Below the pieces are notes generated by a model that was not told where the DNA came from, ran no database searches, and saw nothing but the letters and a program-made list of their open reading frames with translations. The position numbers and the translations under genes are program-made. From an uncultured Clostridia bacterium (lineage in GTDB: Bacteria; Bacillota; Clostridia; HGM11514), in contig CAKSKB010000012.1 in the NCBI GenBank assembly GCA_934464705.1, forward strand, positions 19,881 through 83,880: a stretch of DNA of 64,000 nucleotides, in the 5' to 3' direction. Of this stretch, positions 8,624-17,993 are shown piece by piece (within the stretch, counting starts at the first letter, position 1; each line of letters opens with the position of its first letter).

Positions 8624-9112
8624 TTAATTTATCTCCGTTCGTTTAATATTAAGCTCATCGAGGACCGCCTCCTCGTGTGTGCGCATAATGCGGCGGTCGC
8701 TCTCGCAAATGTGGTCGTAGCCCATAAGGTGCATCATGGAATGAACCGTCAGAAACGCAATTTCACGCTCTAAGCTGTGCCCGAACTCCTCCGCCTGCCG
8801 CATTGCGGTTTCGACCGAAATTACAACATCGCCGAGATACACAAGCCCGGTTTCGGGGTCGATATCTGTTTTTTCGACGCTCCTCACATCGGAAAGCATC
8901 GGAAAAGACAGCACATCGGTTTTTCTGTCTAATTTACGATGTTCACGGTTGAGGGTTCTTATTGCATCGTCATCGACAAAAGTGACCCCAACCTCGCAGC
9001 CGTAATCAATATTTTCGTATGAAAGGCACTGCCCGACAATTCTTTCGAGCCACCCTTCCGTCACACCGTGCTCCAAGCTTTGTTCATCGCTGAACCGAAC
9101 CATTTTCATCAT
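8624..9112 (-). CDS. ybeY: Endoribonuclease YbeY (rRNA maturation)
   Basis: 162 residues at most. Zinc-binding signature HSMMHLMGYDH (H-x3-H-x5-H) near residues 123-134 and the upstream motif LSFPM identify YbeY/UPF0054, a single-strand endoribonuclease acting on 16S rRNA ends and ribosome quality control. The first possible ATG (9112) overlaps pgpH by 29 bp; a start three codons later (ATG at 9103) has better spacing from the GGAAAGG site, so the N-terminus is uncertain by 1-3 residues. Confidence 0.94.
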   Translation of the reverse strand: MMKMVRFSDEQSLEHGVTEGWLERIVGQCLSYENIDYGCEVGVTFVDDDAIRTLNREHRKLDRKTDVLSFPMLSDVRSVEKTDIDPETGLVYLGDVVISVETAMRQAEEFGHSLEREIAFLTVHSMMHLMGYDHICESDRRIMRTHEEAVLDELNIKRTEIN

Positions 9113-11009
9113 CCTTTCCGTTTTTCTGCCCCGGATATGTAATTCTTTTGTAGAAATACCCTTTCAGCGTATTCAGAAACGATTTTTTTATTATGCACAA
9201 ATCACGGAAAGATATGTCGCACTCGTCAAACTGACCGTCATCCGCTTTCGATTTTATAAGCTTTGCGATAAAGCTGTCCATCTCGTCCGCCGTGAAATCG
9301 GGAGCGGTTCTTACGGCAGCCTCGACGGTGTCGGCAAGCATGACGATTGCCGCCTCTTTCGTTTGCGGCTTCATGCATTTATAGCGGAAATCGTTAATAT
9401 CGGTATTTTCGTTTTCCTGCTTTGCCTTGTGGTAAAAGTATGCCGTTGCGGTCGTGCCGTGGTGCTGATATATAAAATCGATGAGCCGGGGCGGCAGCTT
9501 TGCTTCTTTTGCAAGCTTAACGCCGTCGGCCGGGTGCGAAAGGATGTACGCAGCACTCTCTTCGGGCGACATGAAATCATGCGGATTTTCGCTGTACTGA
9601 TTTTCCTTGAACATCTGCGGAGCGCACAGCTTTCCGACATCGTGAAAATACGCCCCCGCACGGCACAAAAGCGAATTTGCACCGACGGCATTTGCGGCGT
9701 TTTCCGCCAGATTCCCGACCATAAGGCTGTGGTGGTATGTACCGGGAGTTTCCATAATCATGCGCTTTAAAAGAATATTGTCAAAATTCACATATTCCGC
9801 AAGCTTGAACTGCGTAAGCACTCCGAAAACGGTTTCCGTCACTGGGATAAGTCCTATTGAAACGACGCAGCCTATCATGATTCCGCCGGCGGAAAGAAGG
9901 CTGTTCTGAACCGCCGGGCGGAGCGAAGCGTTCGTCCCGACGCTGTAAAGCAAAACGATAATTCCGCTGAGGGCGGAAGTTATGAGCGAGGTATAAACCA
10001 CCTTGCTTCGGCTAACCGTTTTTGAAAGCATAAACGCAATCGAAGTGCCCGAAAGCACAGCCGCAAGCGTAAGGTCAATCCCTGCGTCAAAAGCGACCGC
10101 GGAGATAAAGCAGGTCACAAGATTGGTCATAATCGCAATCCTTGCGTCAAACATCAGCGTAAGCATAATCGGCACTATAATCAGCGGCGCAAGGAATGAG
10201 GACCAGTTTTTTTCCTCCGAAAACAGCAGCACAACAAGCATCTGCACAATAAGCACAAAGCAGAATGCGCCGAAATCCGAAAATGAAAAATCCTCTTTCT
10301 TTTTAAATAGGTATACAAACAAAAGCGCAAGCATCAGCAAAACAAGGGCGGCACGCCCCAGATGGCTTACGATATTCATGGGTGTTTTGTCTTTTATCAG
10401 CCCAAGCTGCGACATCATTTTGTAATGTTTTTCCTCAATGACCTCGCCCTTGCCGATGATTTTTGCACCCTTTCGGTACACAACCGGCTCAACCTTCTGT
10501 GAAGCCTCTTTTTTTGCCGCTTCATAGCTTTCGGCGTCAATAACGGTGTTAACGGCTATGGCGTCTTCCACGATTGCGGAAAGCTCGTCCGAATCCTCCT
10601 CCGGGACGCCGAGTTTTTTCAGCTCGCCTGCGGCGGATGCCCTTTTTTTGTCGATATTATCCGCCGTAACCGCTTCGCTCATTATAATTTCAACTGCCTT
10701 TTTTGCGGCAGAAATAATTTTTTCGTCATTGCCGAATTTGCCTTCTGCGGCTTCCTCGGCGGCGGCTTGGCACTGCGCCGTTTTTGCGGCGTCAATTTTA
10801 TAATTCGGCTGCACAAGTTCCTCGGCGCTGCGGCGGAGTTTTTCGGTTGAAACCTCGTCCACGATTTCGCCGGTCGCGAATATATCCTCGGGGCAGATGT
10901 CCCCGATTTTAACATCAAAATTATCCGGTATGTAGCTTCTGACCGTCACGAAAACAGCGAGCAGAACCAAAACGGCGCCGAGGGCAAAGTTCACTATTCT
11001 TTTGCGCAT
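9084..11009 (-). CDS. pgpH: 7TM-HD family phosphodiesterase PgpH (c-di-AMP hydrolase type)
   Basis: 641 residues. One N-terminal membrane helix (6-25), an extracellular 7TMR-HDED domain (about 30-215), seven transmembrane helices (about 225-420) and a cytoplasmic HD domain. The HD motif is visible as AYFHDVGK, with MVGNLAENAA before it and IYQHHGT after. In Listeria and Bacillus this family degrades c-di-AMP, which controls potassium and wall homeostasis. Located between phoH and ybeY as in other Firmicutes. Assignment to c-di-AMP comes from family knowledge. Confidence 0.93.
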   Translation of the reverse strand: MRKRIVNFALGAVLVLLAVFVTVRSYIPDNFDVKIGDICPEDIFATGEIVDEVSTEKLRRSAEELVQPNYKIDAAKTAQCQAAAEEAAEGKFGNDEKIISAAKKAVEIIMSEAVTADNIDKKRASAAGELKKLGVPEEDSDELSAIVEDAIAVNTVIDAESYEAAKKEASQKVEPVVYRKGAKIIGKGEVIEEKHYKMMSQLGLIKDKTPMNIVSHLGRAALVLLMLALLFVYLFKKKEDFSFSDFGAFCFVLIVQMLVVLLFSEEKNWSSFLAPLIIVPIMLTLMFDARIAIMTNLVTCFISAVAFDAGIDLTLAAVLSGTSIAFMLSKTVSRSKVVYTSLITSALSGIIVLLYSVGTNASLRPAVQNSLLSAGGIMIGCVVSIGLIPVTETVFGVLTQFKLAEYVNFDNILLKRMIMETPGTYHHSLMVGNLAENAANAVGANSLLCRAGAYFHDVGKLCAPQMFKENQYSENPHDFMSPEESAAYILSHPADGVKLAKEAKLPPRLIDFIYQHHGTTATAYFYHKAKQENENTDINDFRYKCMKPQTKEAAIVMLADTVEAAVRTAPDFTADEMDSFIAKLIKSKADDGQFDECDISFRDLCIIKKSFLNTLKGYFYKRITYPGQKNGKDDENGSVQR

Positions 11010-11015
11010 TGCAGG

Positions 11016-11981
11016 CTACCTCCTTTTACGGTCCTTTCCGCTTTCGTATTTTTCGTAAGCCTTGATTATTTTCATAACAAGCGGATGGCGCACGACATCC
11101 CGTTCCGAGAAATTGTTAATCCCTATTCCCTCGATGTTTTCAAGAACCTTCATTGCCTCTTTAAGCCCGGAGCGCACACCGGACGGAAGGTCAATCTGCG
11201 TAATATCGCCCGTGATAACCGCTTTTGAGCCGAAGCCTATTCTGGTTAAAAACATCTTCATCTGCTCCGGCGTTGTGTTCTGCGCCTCGTCAAGAATTAT
11301 AAAGCTGTCGTCGAGGGTTCTTCCCCTCATATACGCAAGCGGCGCAATTTCGATTGACCCTCTCTCCACATACTTCTGATAGTTTTCCGTGCCGAGCATT
11401 TCGTAGAGGGCGTCGTACAGCGGGCGAAGGTAGGGGTCGACCTTGTTCTGAAGGTCGCCCGGGAGAAATCCGAGTTTTTCACCGGCTTCAACCGCCGGCC
11501 GTGTAAGAATAATTCTGCTGACCTCACGGCTGCGGAACGCCTTAACCGCCATCGCAACCGCAAGGTAGGTTTTGCCCGTTCCGGCGGGGCCGACCCCGAG
11601 AACGACCGTATTTTTTTCAATGCTTTCGATATATCTTTTCTGCCCGATGGTTTTGGGCTTCAAGGGCTTTCCGCGCGCCGTAAGGCAGAGAATATCGCTG
11701 CCGAGGGATACGGCGTCGTCCACCGTGCCGTCCATCGACATAAAATATCTTACCTTCTGTTCGTCGATGACCTCGCCGGTATCGGCAAGGTTGAAAAGTC
11801 CGCGCAGCACCTCGGCGCATTTTTTTGCCGGAATTTCATCGCCCGAAATTTTAATCTCGCCGTCACGGTTTGAAACCGTAACGCCGTAGCTTTTTTCAAG
11901 TATTTTAAGATTTGCGTCGAAACTGCCGAACACGCTTGCCGCAGCCGACGAATCAGCCGTTTCCGGGATTGTCAGTATCAT
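11016..11981 (-). CDS. phoH: PhoH-like ATPase
   Basis: 321 residues with Walker A GPAGTGKTYLAVA (about 136-148) and Walker B SFIILDEAQN. The family binds ATP and RNA and is linked genetically to YbeY and rRNA processing. GGAGAGAAG site before the ATG; the start overlaps yqfD by 29 bp. Six bases separate its stop from pgpH, so the two are co-transcribed. Confidence 0.95.
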   Translation of the reverse strand: MILTIPETADSSAAASVFGSFDANLKILEKSYGVTVSNRDGEIKISGDEIPAKKCAEVLRGLFNLADTGEVIDEQKVRYFMSMDGTVDDAVSLGSDILCLTARGKPLKPKTIGQKRYIESIEKNTVVLGVGPAGTGKTYLAVAMAVKAFRSREVSRIILTRPAVEAGEKLGFLPGDLQNKVDPYLRPLYDALYEMLGTENYQKYVERGSIEIAPLAYMRGRTLDDSFIILDEAQNTTPEQMKMFLTRIGFGSKAVITGDITQIDLPSGVRSGLKEAMKVLENIEGIGINNFSERDVVRHPLVMKIIKAYEKYESGKDRKRR

Positions 11982-13155
11982 TTATTTCTTCTCTCCGTTC
12001 CGTATATCTTTGCTGAACCGCAATGTTTTCGGTACATTCAAAAATCACATGGACGAAAGCCGTTTCGCCCTGCACCGAATAATCCGAACCCACCGCCTCC
12101 GCCGACAGAATATTTTCCGGCAGTTTTTTGGAAGCTTCAAAAACGGCTTTTTCGACCGCCTCGGATTCCGGCATAACATACCGTTCCGTTTTCTTTTCGA
12201 AAATGGTTTCGGATTCAAGCCTGAGGTATTTTCCCCTGCTCCTTACTATTTTATCATATTCCGTATATAAAATGCTACCCCTAAAATACAAATTTATCGG
12301 AAATTTTGAAATTTTTATGCGATTTCGGGTGATTTTCGCCCCCGAATACGAAACTTTTTCCTCAAAAAGGGGCTGAACGACATCAAACTCGTACCATGTT
12401 TTGGCAATCACCTCGCCGAAAGAGTGAACCGTGTAAGGCTCCGGCAGAACATTTTCGCCGTCCTTTTCGACCAGCGCCGAAACGATAATTTCGCCGGCTG
12501 TGACCTTCGAGCCTACGCCCTTCATCTTTTCGCCGTTCCTCACCCTCATTTCGGTTATCACGCCGTCACGGGCGGCAACGATATCGCAAGGCTCGTCGGC
12601 TTTGAGCATATCGGGAATTTCACGGCGCTCCTTGATTTTTATTTTAAGAACCGTTCCGCGAAGTTCCGCTCCCGCCCAGGATACCCCCCTCACGCCGCTT
12701 ACGATTCTTTTTGAAATTCTTTTGGTGTCCACGCTGCGCTTCGGCGACCATTTTTTTATGTTGTTGTCGTTAAGAATTTTTATTATATCGGACTTTTTTG
12801 TCTGCCTGCAGCCCGAAATATCGATTCTCCACACAAGCGACCCGGCAAAGAAAACGAGGGCGGCAAAAATCAGAAATCCGAGCATAAGCGCATATCTTTT
12901 TTTGAATCCGAGAGCAAAGTATTTAAGCCCCCGGTATCTCAGAATTTTAACGGTGCAGCCGCAGCCTTCGGCGATTTCGTAAAGCTGCCCCGCCGCCTTT
13001 CCGGAAACCGAAAAGCGCAGAGCGCCGTCCTCTTTTTTGACATTCCATATAAACACTCCTCCTCTTGTGCATGCATTTATGAACCGCTCCGGAAGACCGC
13101 CCGAAACCTCTGCGTCGGCAAAACCGCAAAGACTGTAATAAAGATTAAGTATCAA
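11953..13155 (-). CDS. yqfD: Sporulation protein YqfD
   Basis: 400 residues. One membrane helix (about 90-110, LMLGFLIFAALVFFAGSLVW) follows a small cytoplasmic N-terminal domain; the remainder is the extracytoplasmic YqfD domain beginning RIDISGCRQTKKSDIIKIL. In Bacillus yqfD is a sigma-E mother-cell gene needed for efficient sporulation. Located directly downstream of yqfC, as in Bacillus, and overlapping phoH. Indicates that the organism is, or descends from, a spore former. Confidence 0.93.
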   Translation of the reverse strand: MILNLYYSLCGFADAEVSGGLPERFINACTRGGVFIWNVKKEDGALRFSVSGKAAGQLYEIAEGCGCTVKILRYRGLKYFALGFKKRYALMLGFLIFAALVFFAGSLVWRIDISGCRQTKKSDIIKILNDNNIKKWSPKRSVDTKRISKRIVSGVRGVSWAGAELRGTVLKIKIKERREIPDMLKADEPCDIVAARDGVITEMRVRNGEKMKGVGSKVTAGEIIVSALVEKDGENVLPEPYTVHSFGEVIAKTWYEFDVVQPLFEEKVSYSGAKITRNRIKISKFPINLYFRGSILYTEYDKIVRSRGKYLRLESETIFEKKTERYVMPESEAVEKAVFEASKKLPENILSAEAVGSDYSVQGETAFVHVIFECTENIAVQQRYTERREEINDTDNPGNG

Positions 13156-13173
13156 AAAACCACCGCCCGAAAT

Positions 13174-13401
13174 TCAATGAATAAATTCCACTTTTTCTAT
13201 TTTTCCGACAGCGCAGACCTCCTCGTCGCTTATATAACATATTTCAAAGCCGGAGCCCGCAATGCTGACAACGAAATCCGCCGTGTTTATGCGGATTGCC
13301 GTATCGGTATACTCTATAATCCCCTTGTAGTTTGAAACCGAAAATCTGCCCGTGCCGAGGATTTCCACGGCGGCGCACTTTAATTCGTCGGAAATGTTCA
13401 T
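13174..13401 (-). CDS. yqfC: Sporulation protein YqfC (YabP family)
   Basis: 75 residues, single YabP domain (MNISDELKCAAVEILGTGRF start; N-x-x-G-I-I-E-Y-T core). First gene of the minus-strand operon and paired with yqfD, 18 bp away. The 59-bp region before it also carries the start of ylbJ on the other strand. A GCATACTTT sequence 20-30 bp upstream resembles the sigma-E -10 box (CATACAnT), but I found no convincing -35, so this is weak. Confidence 0.9.
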   Translation of the reverse strand: MNISDELKCAAVEILGTGRFSVSNYKGIIEYTDTAIRINTADFVVSIAGSGFEICYISDEEVCAVGKIEKVEFIH

Positions 13402-13469
13402 AAATAATCACCCGTATAAAAGTATGCAATTAATGCCCCGTCCATGAATATAATTAAGCGGTGATTATA

Positions 13470-14354
13470 ATGTTTATGCTTTCGGTTGCAATACTTATGC
13501 TTTCGGTAATACTTCGCCCCGAAGGGCCGATGTCGGGGGCAAGCGATGCGGTCAGGCTGTGCCTCGGCACGCTTATTCCCTCGCTTTTTCCGCTTTTTGT
13601 GCTCAACCGCATGCTTGTTTCAAGCGGAGCTGCGGTGAGATTTTTCGCGCGTTTCGGCAAGCCCTTCGCAAAGCTTTTCCGGCTGCCCCCTTCCTCTGCC
13701 GCAGCGGTTATCCTGGGAATGCTTTCGGGCTACCCCACAGGCGCAAAAATCGCCGCGGAGCTTTTTGAAAAGGAACTGATATCCGAAAACGACCTTCGCC
13801 GCCTTACGGGATTTTGCAATAATGCCGGACCGATTTTCATAACCGGCAGCGTGGGCGCAGGCATGCTCAAAAGCTCAGAAACGGGAATTTTTCTTCTTAT
13901 TATACATATCATATCCGCAGTGGCGGTAGGGCTTATATTTTCAATCGGTGCGGAGGGCGGCGTTTGCAAAACATATTGCCCTCCGCCCGTGAAAACAAGC
14001 GCCGCAAAGCTTTTCACGGATTCCGTGTCAAGTTCCTGCGCCGACATATCGGTAATATGCGGATATGTAATATTTTTCGGAATGCTGATGTCCTATGTAA
14101 ATCCGGAAACCGCCGCCGGGAAAGCGCTGTATATTCTGTGCGAAATGACCAACTCCTGCCGTATTCTCGCAAAAAGCGGCGGAAAACTTTGCCTGCCGCT
14201 GATATCGGCGGCGCTCGGGTGGGGCGGACTGTGCGTTCATGCGCAAAGCTTTTCGGTAATAAGACACAAAAAAACATACCTTGCCGGAAAGCTCCTTCAA
14301 GGTATGATTTCGTTTGTTATTTCAGCAGTTCTGCTGCTATTTTTGCGTTTCTGA
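13470..14354 (+). CDS. ylbJ: Sporulation integral membrane protein YlbJ
   Basis: About 294 residues with multiple hydrophobic helices and the nucleoside-recognition (gate) fold of YlbJ: EGPMSGASDAVRLCLGTLIP near the N-terminus, then ILGMLSGYPTGAKIA and LTGFCNNAGPIF, which are the family hallmarks. YlbJ is a sigma-E-controlled protein of spore formation. ATG at 13470 preferred over an in-frame GTG at 13461. The last 38 bp overlap convergently with the end of csaB. Confidence 0.9.
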   Translation: MFMLSVAILMLSVILRPEGPMSGASDAVRLCLGTLIPSLFPLFVLNRMLVSSGAAVRFFARFGKPFAKLFRLPPSSAAAVILGMLSGYPTGAKIAAELFEKELISENDLRRLTGFCNNAGPIFITGSVGAGMLKSSETGIFLLIIHIISAVAVGLIFSIGAEGGVCKTYCPPPVKTSAAKLFTDSVSSSCADISVICGYVIFFGMLMSYVNPETAAGKALYILCEMTNSCRILAKSGGKLCLPLISAALGWGGLCVHAQSFSVIRHKKTYLAGKLLQGMISFVISAVLLLFLRF

Positions 14355-15369
14355 ACGCCTGCTCTCTCATTTCGGAAATATCCTCCGAAGGCTTTTTGGA
14401 AACTGCAGACATAACCATAGCGTAAAGCCCGTCCGCCGTGATTTCGGAAACATCTGCCATTTCCGAAAGACCGGCGTAATTCATAAAACCGCGCACCTTC
14501 GGGTCATACACAATCCCCACGGGGCTGCTTTCGGCGGCGAGGGCATAGATAAGCGCATGAAGCCTCATTCCGACAACCGCCGGGCATGCCGAAAGAATAC
14601 CCAGAATCTGCTCTACGCCGTATTCGTCCCGAAGAACCGATACGCCGGCAGCTTCGGCGATTTCGGAGCAGATTTTACAGTCCTTTGAATACTGCATCGG
14701 GAGCATAAACGGTGCAAAACCGTCCTCTTTAAGCCTTTTTATGCAGTCCGCAATTTCATTCTTTCCGTTTGTCCCCAGCGTTCTCCATTCACGGACGGAA
14801 AACGCAATCGGAGTTTTTTCGCCGAAAAGCCGCTTTGCCTCGTCCCTTCCGGAAGCGTCCGGCATAAGCCCGAGGGCGGGGTCCGCCGTAACCTCGGTTT
14901 TCGGCACATTCACGCCCATCGCTTCAAGTTCCTTAAGCGAGTCGTTCTCACGCAGAGTGATATAATCCGCTTTGCTGAGCGTGTTTTTCGCCGCCGCACG
15001 GTTCAGCTTTCCGCTGACCGGCCCTACGCCGTTTGCGTAAATCATAACCTTCGCGCCGCACATCTTCGCAAGCCTTATAAGCCCGAGGTAATACATAAGC
15101 GACTTTGTGCTCGTGGCGTCCTGAATCAGGCTGCCGCCGCCGCTTATAAGAAGCCTTGTGCGCTTCAGCACTCGCCTCACCTCAAAAAAACTCATGCGGT
15201 TTACCGAGTCCACGCAGTGCTCAGCCTTTGTGAACTCGGGGTCATTTGAAAACACCACTATTTTAATATCCGGAATAAGCCTTCTCAAGTCCGAAATTAT
15301 GGATTTTAAGAGAGCCTCATCACCGCTGTTTCTGAAACCGTAGTAACCGGAAATCGCAACATCATACAT
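14317..15369 (-). CDS. csaB: Polysaccharide pyruvyl transferase CsaB
   Basis: 350 residues. GYYGFRNSGDEALLKSI at the N-terminus, ISGGGSLIQDATSTKSLMYY and the C-terminal GMRLHALIYALA are the CsaB signature. CsaB transfers pyruvate from PEP to the secondary cell wall polysaccharide, making the ligand that SLH domains bind. This fits the SLH protein encoded at 22.2-28.7 kb. Starts 3 bp after the GT4 gene stop, so they are one operon. Confidence 0.92.
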   Translation of the reverse strand: MYDVAISGYYGFRNSGDEALLKSIISDLRRLIPDIKIVVFSNDPEFTKAEHCVDSVNRMSFFEVRRVLKRTRLLISGGGSLIQDATSTKSLMYYLGLIRLAKMCGAKVMIYANGVGPVSGKLNRAAAKNTLSKADYITLRENDSLKELEAMGVNVPKTEVTADPALGLMPDASGRDEAKRLFGEKTPIAFSVREWRTLGTNGKNEIADCIKRLKEDGFAPFMLPMQYSKDCKICSEIAEAAGVSVLRDEYGVEQILGILSACPAVVGMRLHALIYALAAESSPVGIVYDPKVRGFMNYAGLSEMADVSEITADGLYAMVMSAVSKKPSEDISEMREQAFRNAKIAAELLK

Positions 15370-15372
15370 AGC

Positions 15373-16470
15373 TTATTCCCCCAGGGCGGCTCTGTAAGCC
15401 TTTTCGGTATCGTCCGCCATTTTGCCGACGGAGTATCTTTCATAAACGGTTTTCCTGCAAAAATCGGAAAGCGCACGCTTTTCGTCATCGGAAAGCGCAT
15501 AGTATTCTTTAATTGCGGCAAAAACATTTTTTTCGGTCGGAAGTTCATGACCGCGGCAGCAGAAGTTCCCGGAAACGGCGTCTGCAAGCTTAGGCGGCGT
15601 GAAAAGCCCTATTTCACCTTCGTTTCCGGCAATGACCGCAGGTTTGCCGGCAGCCATCGCCTCAAGTGCGGCACGGCTTACGCCCACAAAAAGGTCGGCA
15701 GAGGAAACAAATTTGTTAATGTCCGTCCTCGCCCCGGCAAGATGAATGTCCCCTATGCCGTCCGCCGCTTTTTTAAGTTCTTCAAACTTATCGCCGCCGC
15801 CGACAATCACAAGTTCGGCATTCGGGATAAGCTTTTTTATTTCGGGCATTATTCCGACCAGAATAAACGCCGCCGCCTCTCTCGATTCATCGATACGGCT
15901 GACATGGACAATCCTGAAAGCGCCGTCCTTAAGGTCAAATTCCTTTTTGATGTCGTCATAGGGAATCGAATCCGAAAACTTTTCGGTATCGATTCCGTTT
16001 ATCGTAACGGTAATATCCTCCGGCGGAATTTTGTAGTTATCCATAAGATATTTTTTGATGTCCTCGCTTACCGCAACCGTTTTTTCGCCCCAGTCGGTGA
16101 TATATTTAAGCCCGAATTTGGTTGTGAAAACCCAGTGAGCGGTCGTAACGAACGGAATATTCATTTTTCTGCACAGTCCTCCCGCAATAAACGCCGGAAT
16201 CCTTGCATGCGCATGAACAATGTCGGGCTTTTCGTCAGTAAGAATTTTCTTAAGAAGCCGCTTTGACTTCATAACGCAAGCCGGAGTTTTGGTGTGCAGC
16301 GGCACCGAAAAGTGCTTAATGCCGTTTTTTTCAAGTTCCGCGACATAGCTTCCGCCGTTTGAAGCCACCATAACCTCGTACCCTCTGCGGGAAAGCTCTC
16401 GCGCAAGTTCGACAATGTGCGTTTCCGCACCGCCTATATCAAGACCCATCGTAACCATAAGAAGTTTCAT
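15373..16470 (-). CDS. GT4-family glycosyltransferase
   Basis: 365 residues, two Rossmann domains of the GT-B fold. N-terminal acceptor motif MGLDIGGAETHIVELARELSRRGYEV; C-terminal donor half with HVSRIDESREAA and the E-x7-E-like segment GVSRAALEAMAAGKPAVIAG. Probably adds a sugar to a cell-surface polysaccharide or glycolipid; the pairing with csaB suggests secondary wall polymer synthesis. ATG at 16470 preceded by AGGAGA; promoter at 16506-16534. Confidence 0.88.
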   Translation of the reverse strand: MKLLMVTMGLDIGGAETHIVELARELSRRGYEVMVASNGGSYVAELEKNGIKHFSVPLHTKTPACVMKSKRLLKKILTDEKPDIVHAHARIPAFIAGGLCRKMNIPFVTTAHWVFTTKFGLKYITDWGEKTVAVSEDIKKYLMDNYKIPPEDITVTINGIDTEKFSDSIPYDDIKKEFDLKDGAFRIVHVSRIDESREAAAFILVGIMPEIKKLIPNAELVIVGGGDKFEELKKAADGIGDIHLAGARTDINKFVSSADLFVGVSRAALEAMAAGKPAVIAGNEGEIGLFTPPKLADAVSGNFCCRGHELPTEKNVFAAIKEYYALSDDEKRALSDFCRKTVYERYSVGKMADDTEKAYRAALGE

Positions 16471-16505
16471 CGGTAAAATCTCCTGTTTGATGTTTTATAA
16501 TTAAC

Positions 16506-16534
16506 ATTATACACCATATTTTAATATTTTGCAA
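16506..16534 (-). promoter_or_regulatory. Promoter of the GT4-csaB operon
   Basis: Minus strand TTGCAA (16534-16529), 17 bp, TATAAT (16511-16506). Its spacer overlaps the first of three TTTTAATnTT repeats shared with the divergent VTC operon. Confidence 0.7.
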
Positions 16535-16559
16535 TATTTTTTAATGTTATTTTAATGTT
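16519..16559. promoter_or_regulatory. Three TTTTAATRTT repeats in the divergent promoter region
   Basis: TTTTAATATT at 16519 and TTTTAATGTT at 16539 and 16550 (spacing 20 and 11 bp, all on the same helix face). OmpR-family regulators bind such tandem direct repeats; the response regulator at 20065 in the downstream operon is the obvious candidate. This link is inference. Confidence 0.4.
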
Positions 16560-16598
16560 GGGGTGCTAAAATACAAATAAAAAAGGAGGCGATGAAAA

Positions 16599-17306
16599 AT
16601 GGCAATCGAAGTTTTCAACAGATATGAGCATAAATACATTTTAACGAAACAGCAGTACGCCCGTGCGACCGGGGTTATAGAAAAGCATATGACGGCCGAC
16701 GCATACTGCCGCGGCGGACAGCCGTACACCATTTCAAATATATACTATGACACAAAGGACGATTTTCTGATACGCACTTCCCTTCAAAGTCCGGTTTATA
16801 AGGAAAAACTGCGGCTGAGGTCATACGGAGTGCCGGATGAAGATTCCGATGTTTTTCTTGAAATAAAGAAAAAATACAAGGGAATCGTAAACAAGCGCAG
16901 AAGTGCCATGCGGCTTTGCGAGGCAAGGGCGCTGCTCGGAAACAAAAACATGGAAATTACCGAAAAAATGAACCGTCAGGTGGTGCGCGAAATAGAGTAT
17001 TTTCTTTCGGTGCACCCCGTTGCCCCCAAGGTTTATATCGCCTATGACAGAATCGCATACTTTGAAGAAGGCAACCCCGACCTTCGGATTTCATTTGACA
17101 TGAACATCCGTTCAAGGCGGTTCGATACGGCGCTTGAAAAGGGAGATTACGGCACGCCTCTTGCGGGCGGAGGGGAATATCTTATGGAAATCAAAACGGC
17201 GCTTTCAAAGCCGCTGTGGCTGTGCCGCATGCTCGATGAACTCGAAATAAAAAGAACAAGCTTTTCAAAATACGGAACTGAATATAAAAGGAGTCTTGCA
17301 ATATGA
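16599..17306 (+). CDS. VTC-domain protein (polyphosphate polymerase family)
   Basis: 235 residues forming one VTC tunnel domain: FNRYEHKYILTKQQY at the start, then YDTKDDFLI, KLRLRSYG, FLEIKKKYKG with the basic substrate-binding residues, and the final YLMEIKTAL. In eukaryotes the domain makes polyphosphate from ATP; bacterial homologues often lie next to DUF4956 and CotH or carbohydrate-binding genes and their role is unproven. AAAGGAGG site before the ATG. Overlaps the DUF4956 gene by 4 bp. Confidence 0.88.
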   Translation: MAIEVFNRYEHKYILTKQQYARATGVIEKHMTADAYCRGGQPYTISNIYYDTKDDFLIRTSLQSPVYKEKLRLRSYGVPDEDSDVFLEIKKKYKGIVNKRRSAMRLCEARALLGNKNMEITEKMNRQVVREIEYFLSVHPVAPKVYIAYDRIAYFEEGNPDLRISFDMNIRSRRFDTALEKGDYGTPLAGGGEYLMEIKTALSKPLWLCRMLDELEIKRTSFSKYGTEYKRSLAI

Positions 17307-17986
17307 ACGAATTATTCAATAATATACTGACCGACGCATCCGAACTCACCGTGCCCTCGGCAGTCACGGCAATTCTGCTGTCGCTTGTATTCGGCGGAGC
17401 GATAGCGGTTTCGTACTTCAAAACGGCGGAACGGGAAAAATTTCAGCGCAGCATGGCGCTTACGCTCGTAATGCTGCCGGCGATACTCACGGTTATCATT
17501 CTTTTTGTGGGAAGCAATGTTGCAAGGGCGTTTTCGCTTGCCGGAACACTTTCGATAATCCGTTTCCGAAGCGCCCCGGGCGACGCAAAGGACATTGCGT
17601 ACATCTTTTTCGACATTGCCGCCGGGCTTTCGTGCGGAGTCGGACTTTACGGATACGGCGCACTGTTCGTGATAATTCTTTGTGCGGTCATCGCAATTAT
17701 GGAAAAAACAAAGCTTTTCACACCGCGCCTCACCCCGAAAACGCTTAAGATAACCGTACCCGAAACGCTTAATTTCGGCGGTGCGTTTGATGAGATTTTA
17801 GGAGCATACGCAAAAAGCTATAAGCTTTCAAAAATCAAGACCACCGACCTCGGCTCGCTTTTTGAGCTGACATACACGGTCTATATGGAAAAGGACAAAA
17901 GCGAATATGATTTTATAAACGAGCTTCGCACAAGGAACGGCAATCTGACCGTCATGCTGTGCGACGCCCCGACAGCGGAAAGGTAG
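17303..17986 (+). CDS. DUF4956 membrane protein
   Basis: 227 residues: about four transmembrane helices between residues 18 and 135, with the conserved stretch FSLAGTLSIIRFRSAPGDAKDIAYIF after helix 2, and a soluble C-terminal domain (about 140-227). Translationally coupled (ATGA) to the VTC gene. DUF4956 and VTC proteins are frequent partners; the pair may form a membrane polyphosphate or surface-polymer enzyme, which is inference. Confidence 0.88.
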   Translation: MNELFNNILTDASELTVPSAVTAILLSLVFGGAIAVSYFKTAEREKFQRSMALTLVMLPAILTVIILFVGSNVARAFSLAGTLSIIRFRSAPGDAKDIAYIFFDIAAGLSCGVGLYGYGALFVIILCAVIAIMEKTKLFTPRLTPKTLKITVPETLNFGGAFDEILGAYAKSYKLSKIKTTDLGSLFELTYTVYMEKDKSEYDFINELRTRNGNLTVMLCDAPTAER

Positions 17987-17993
17987 GATAGGC

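Noticed and set aside
13402..13469. Sigma-E promoters for yqfC and ylbJ
   Set aside because: A CATACTTT-like -10 is present on the minus strand but no -35 at the required spacing was convincing on either strand, so not listed as features.
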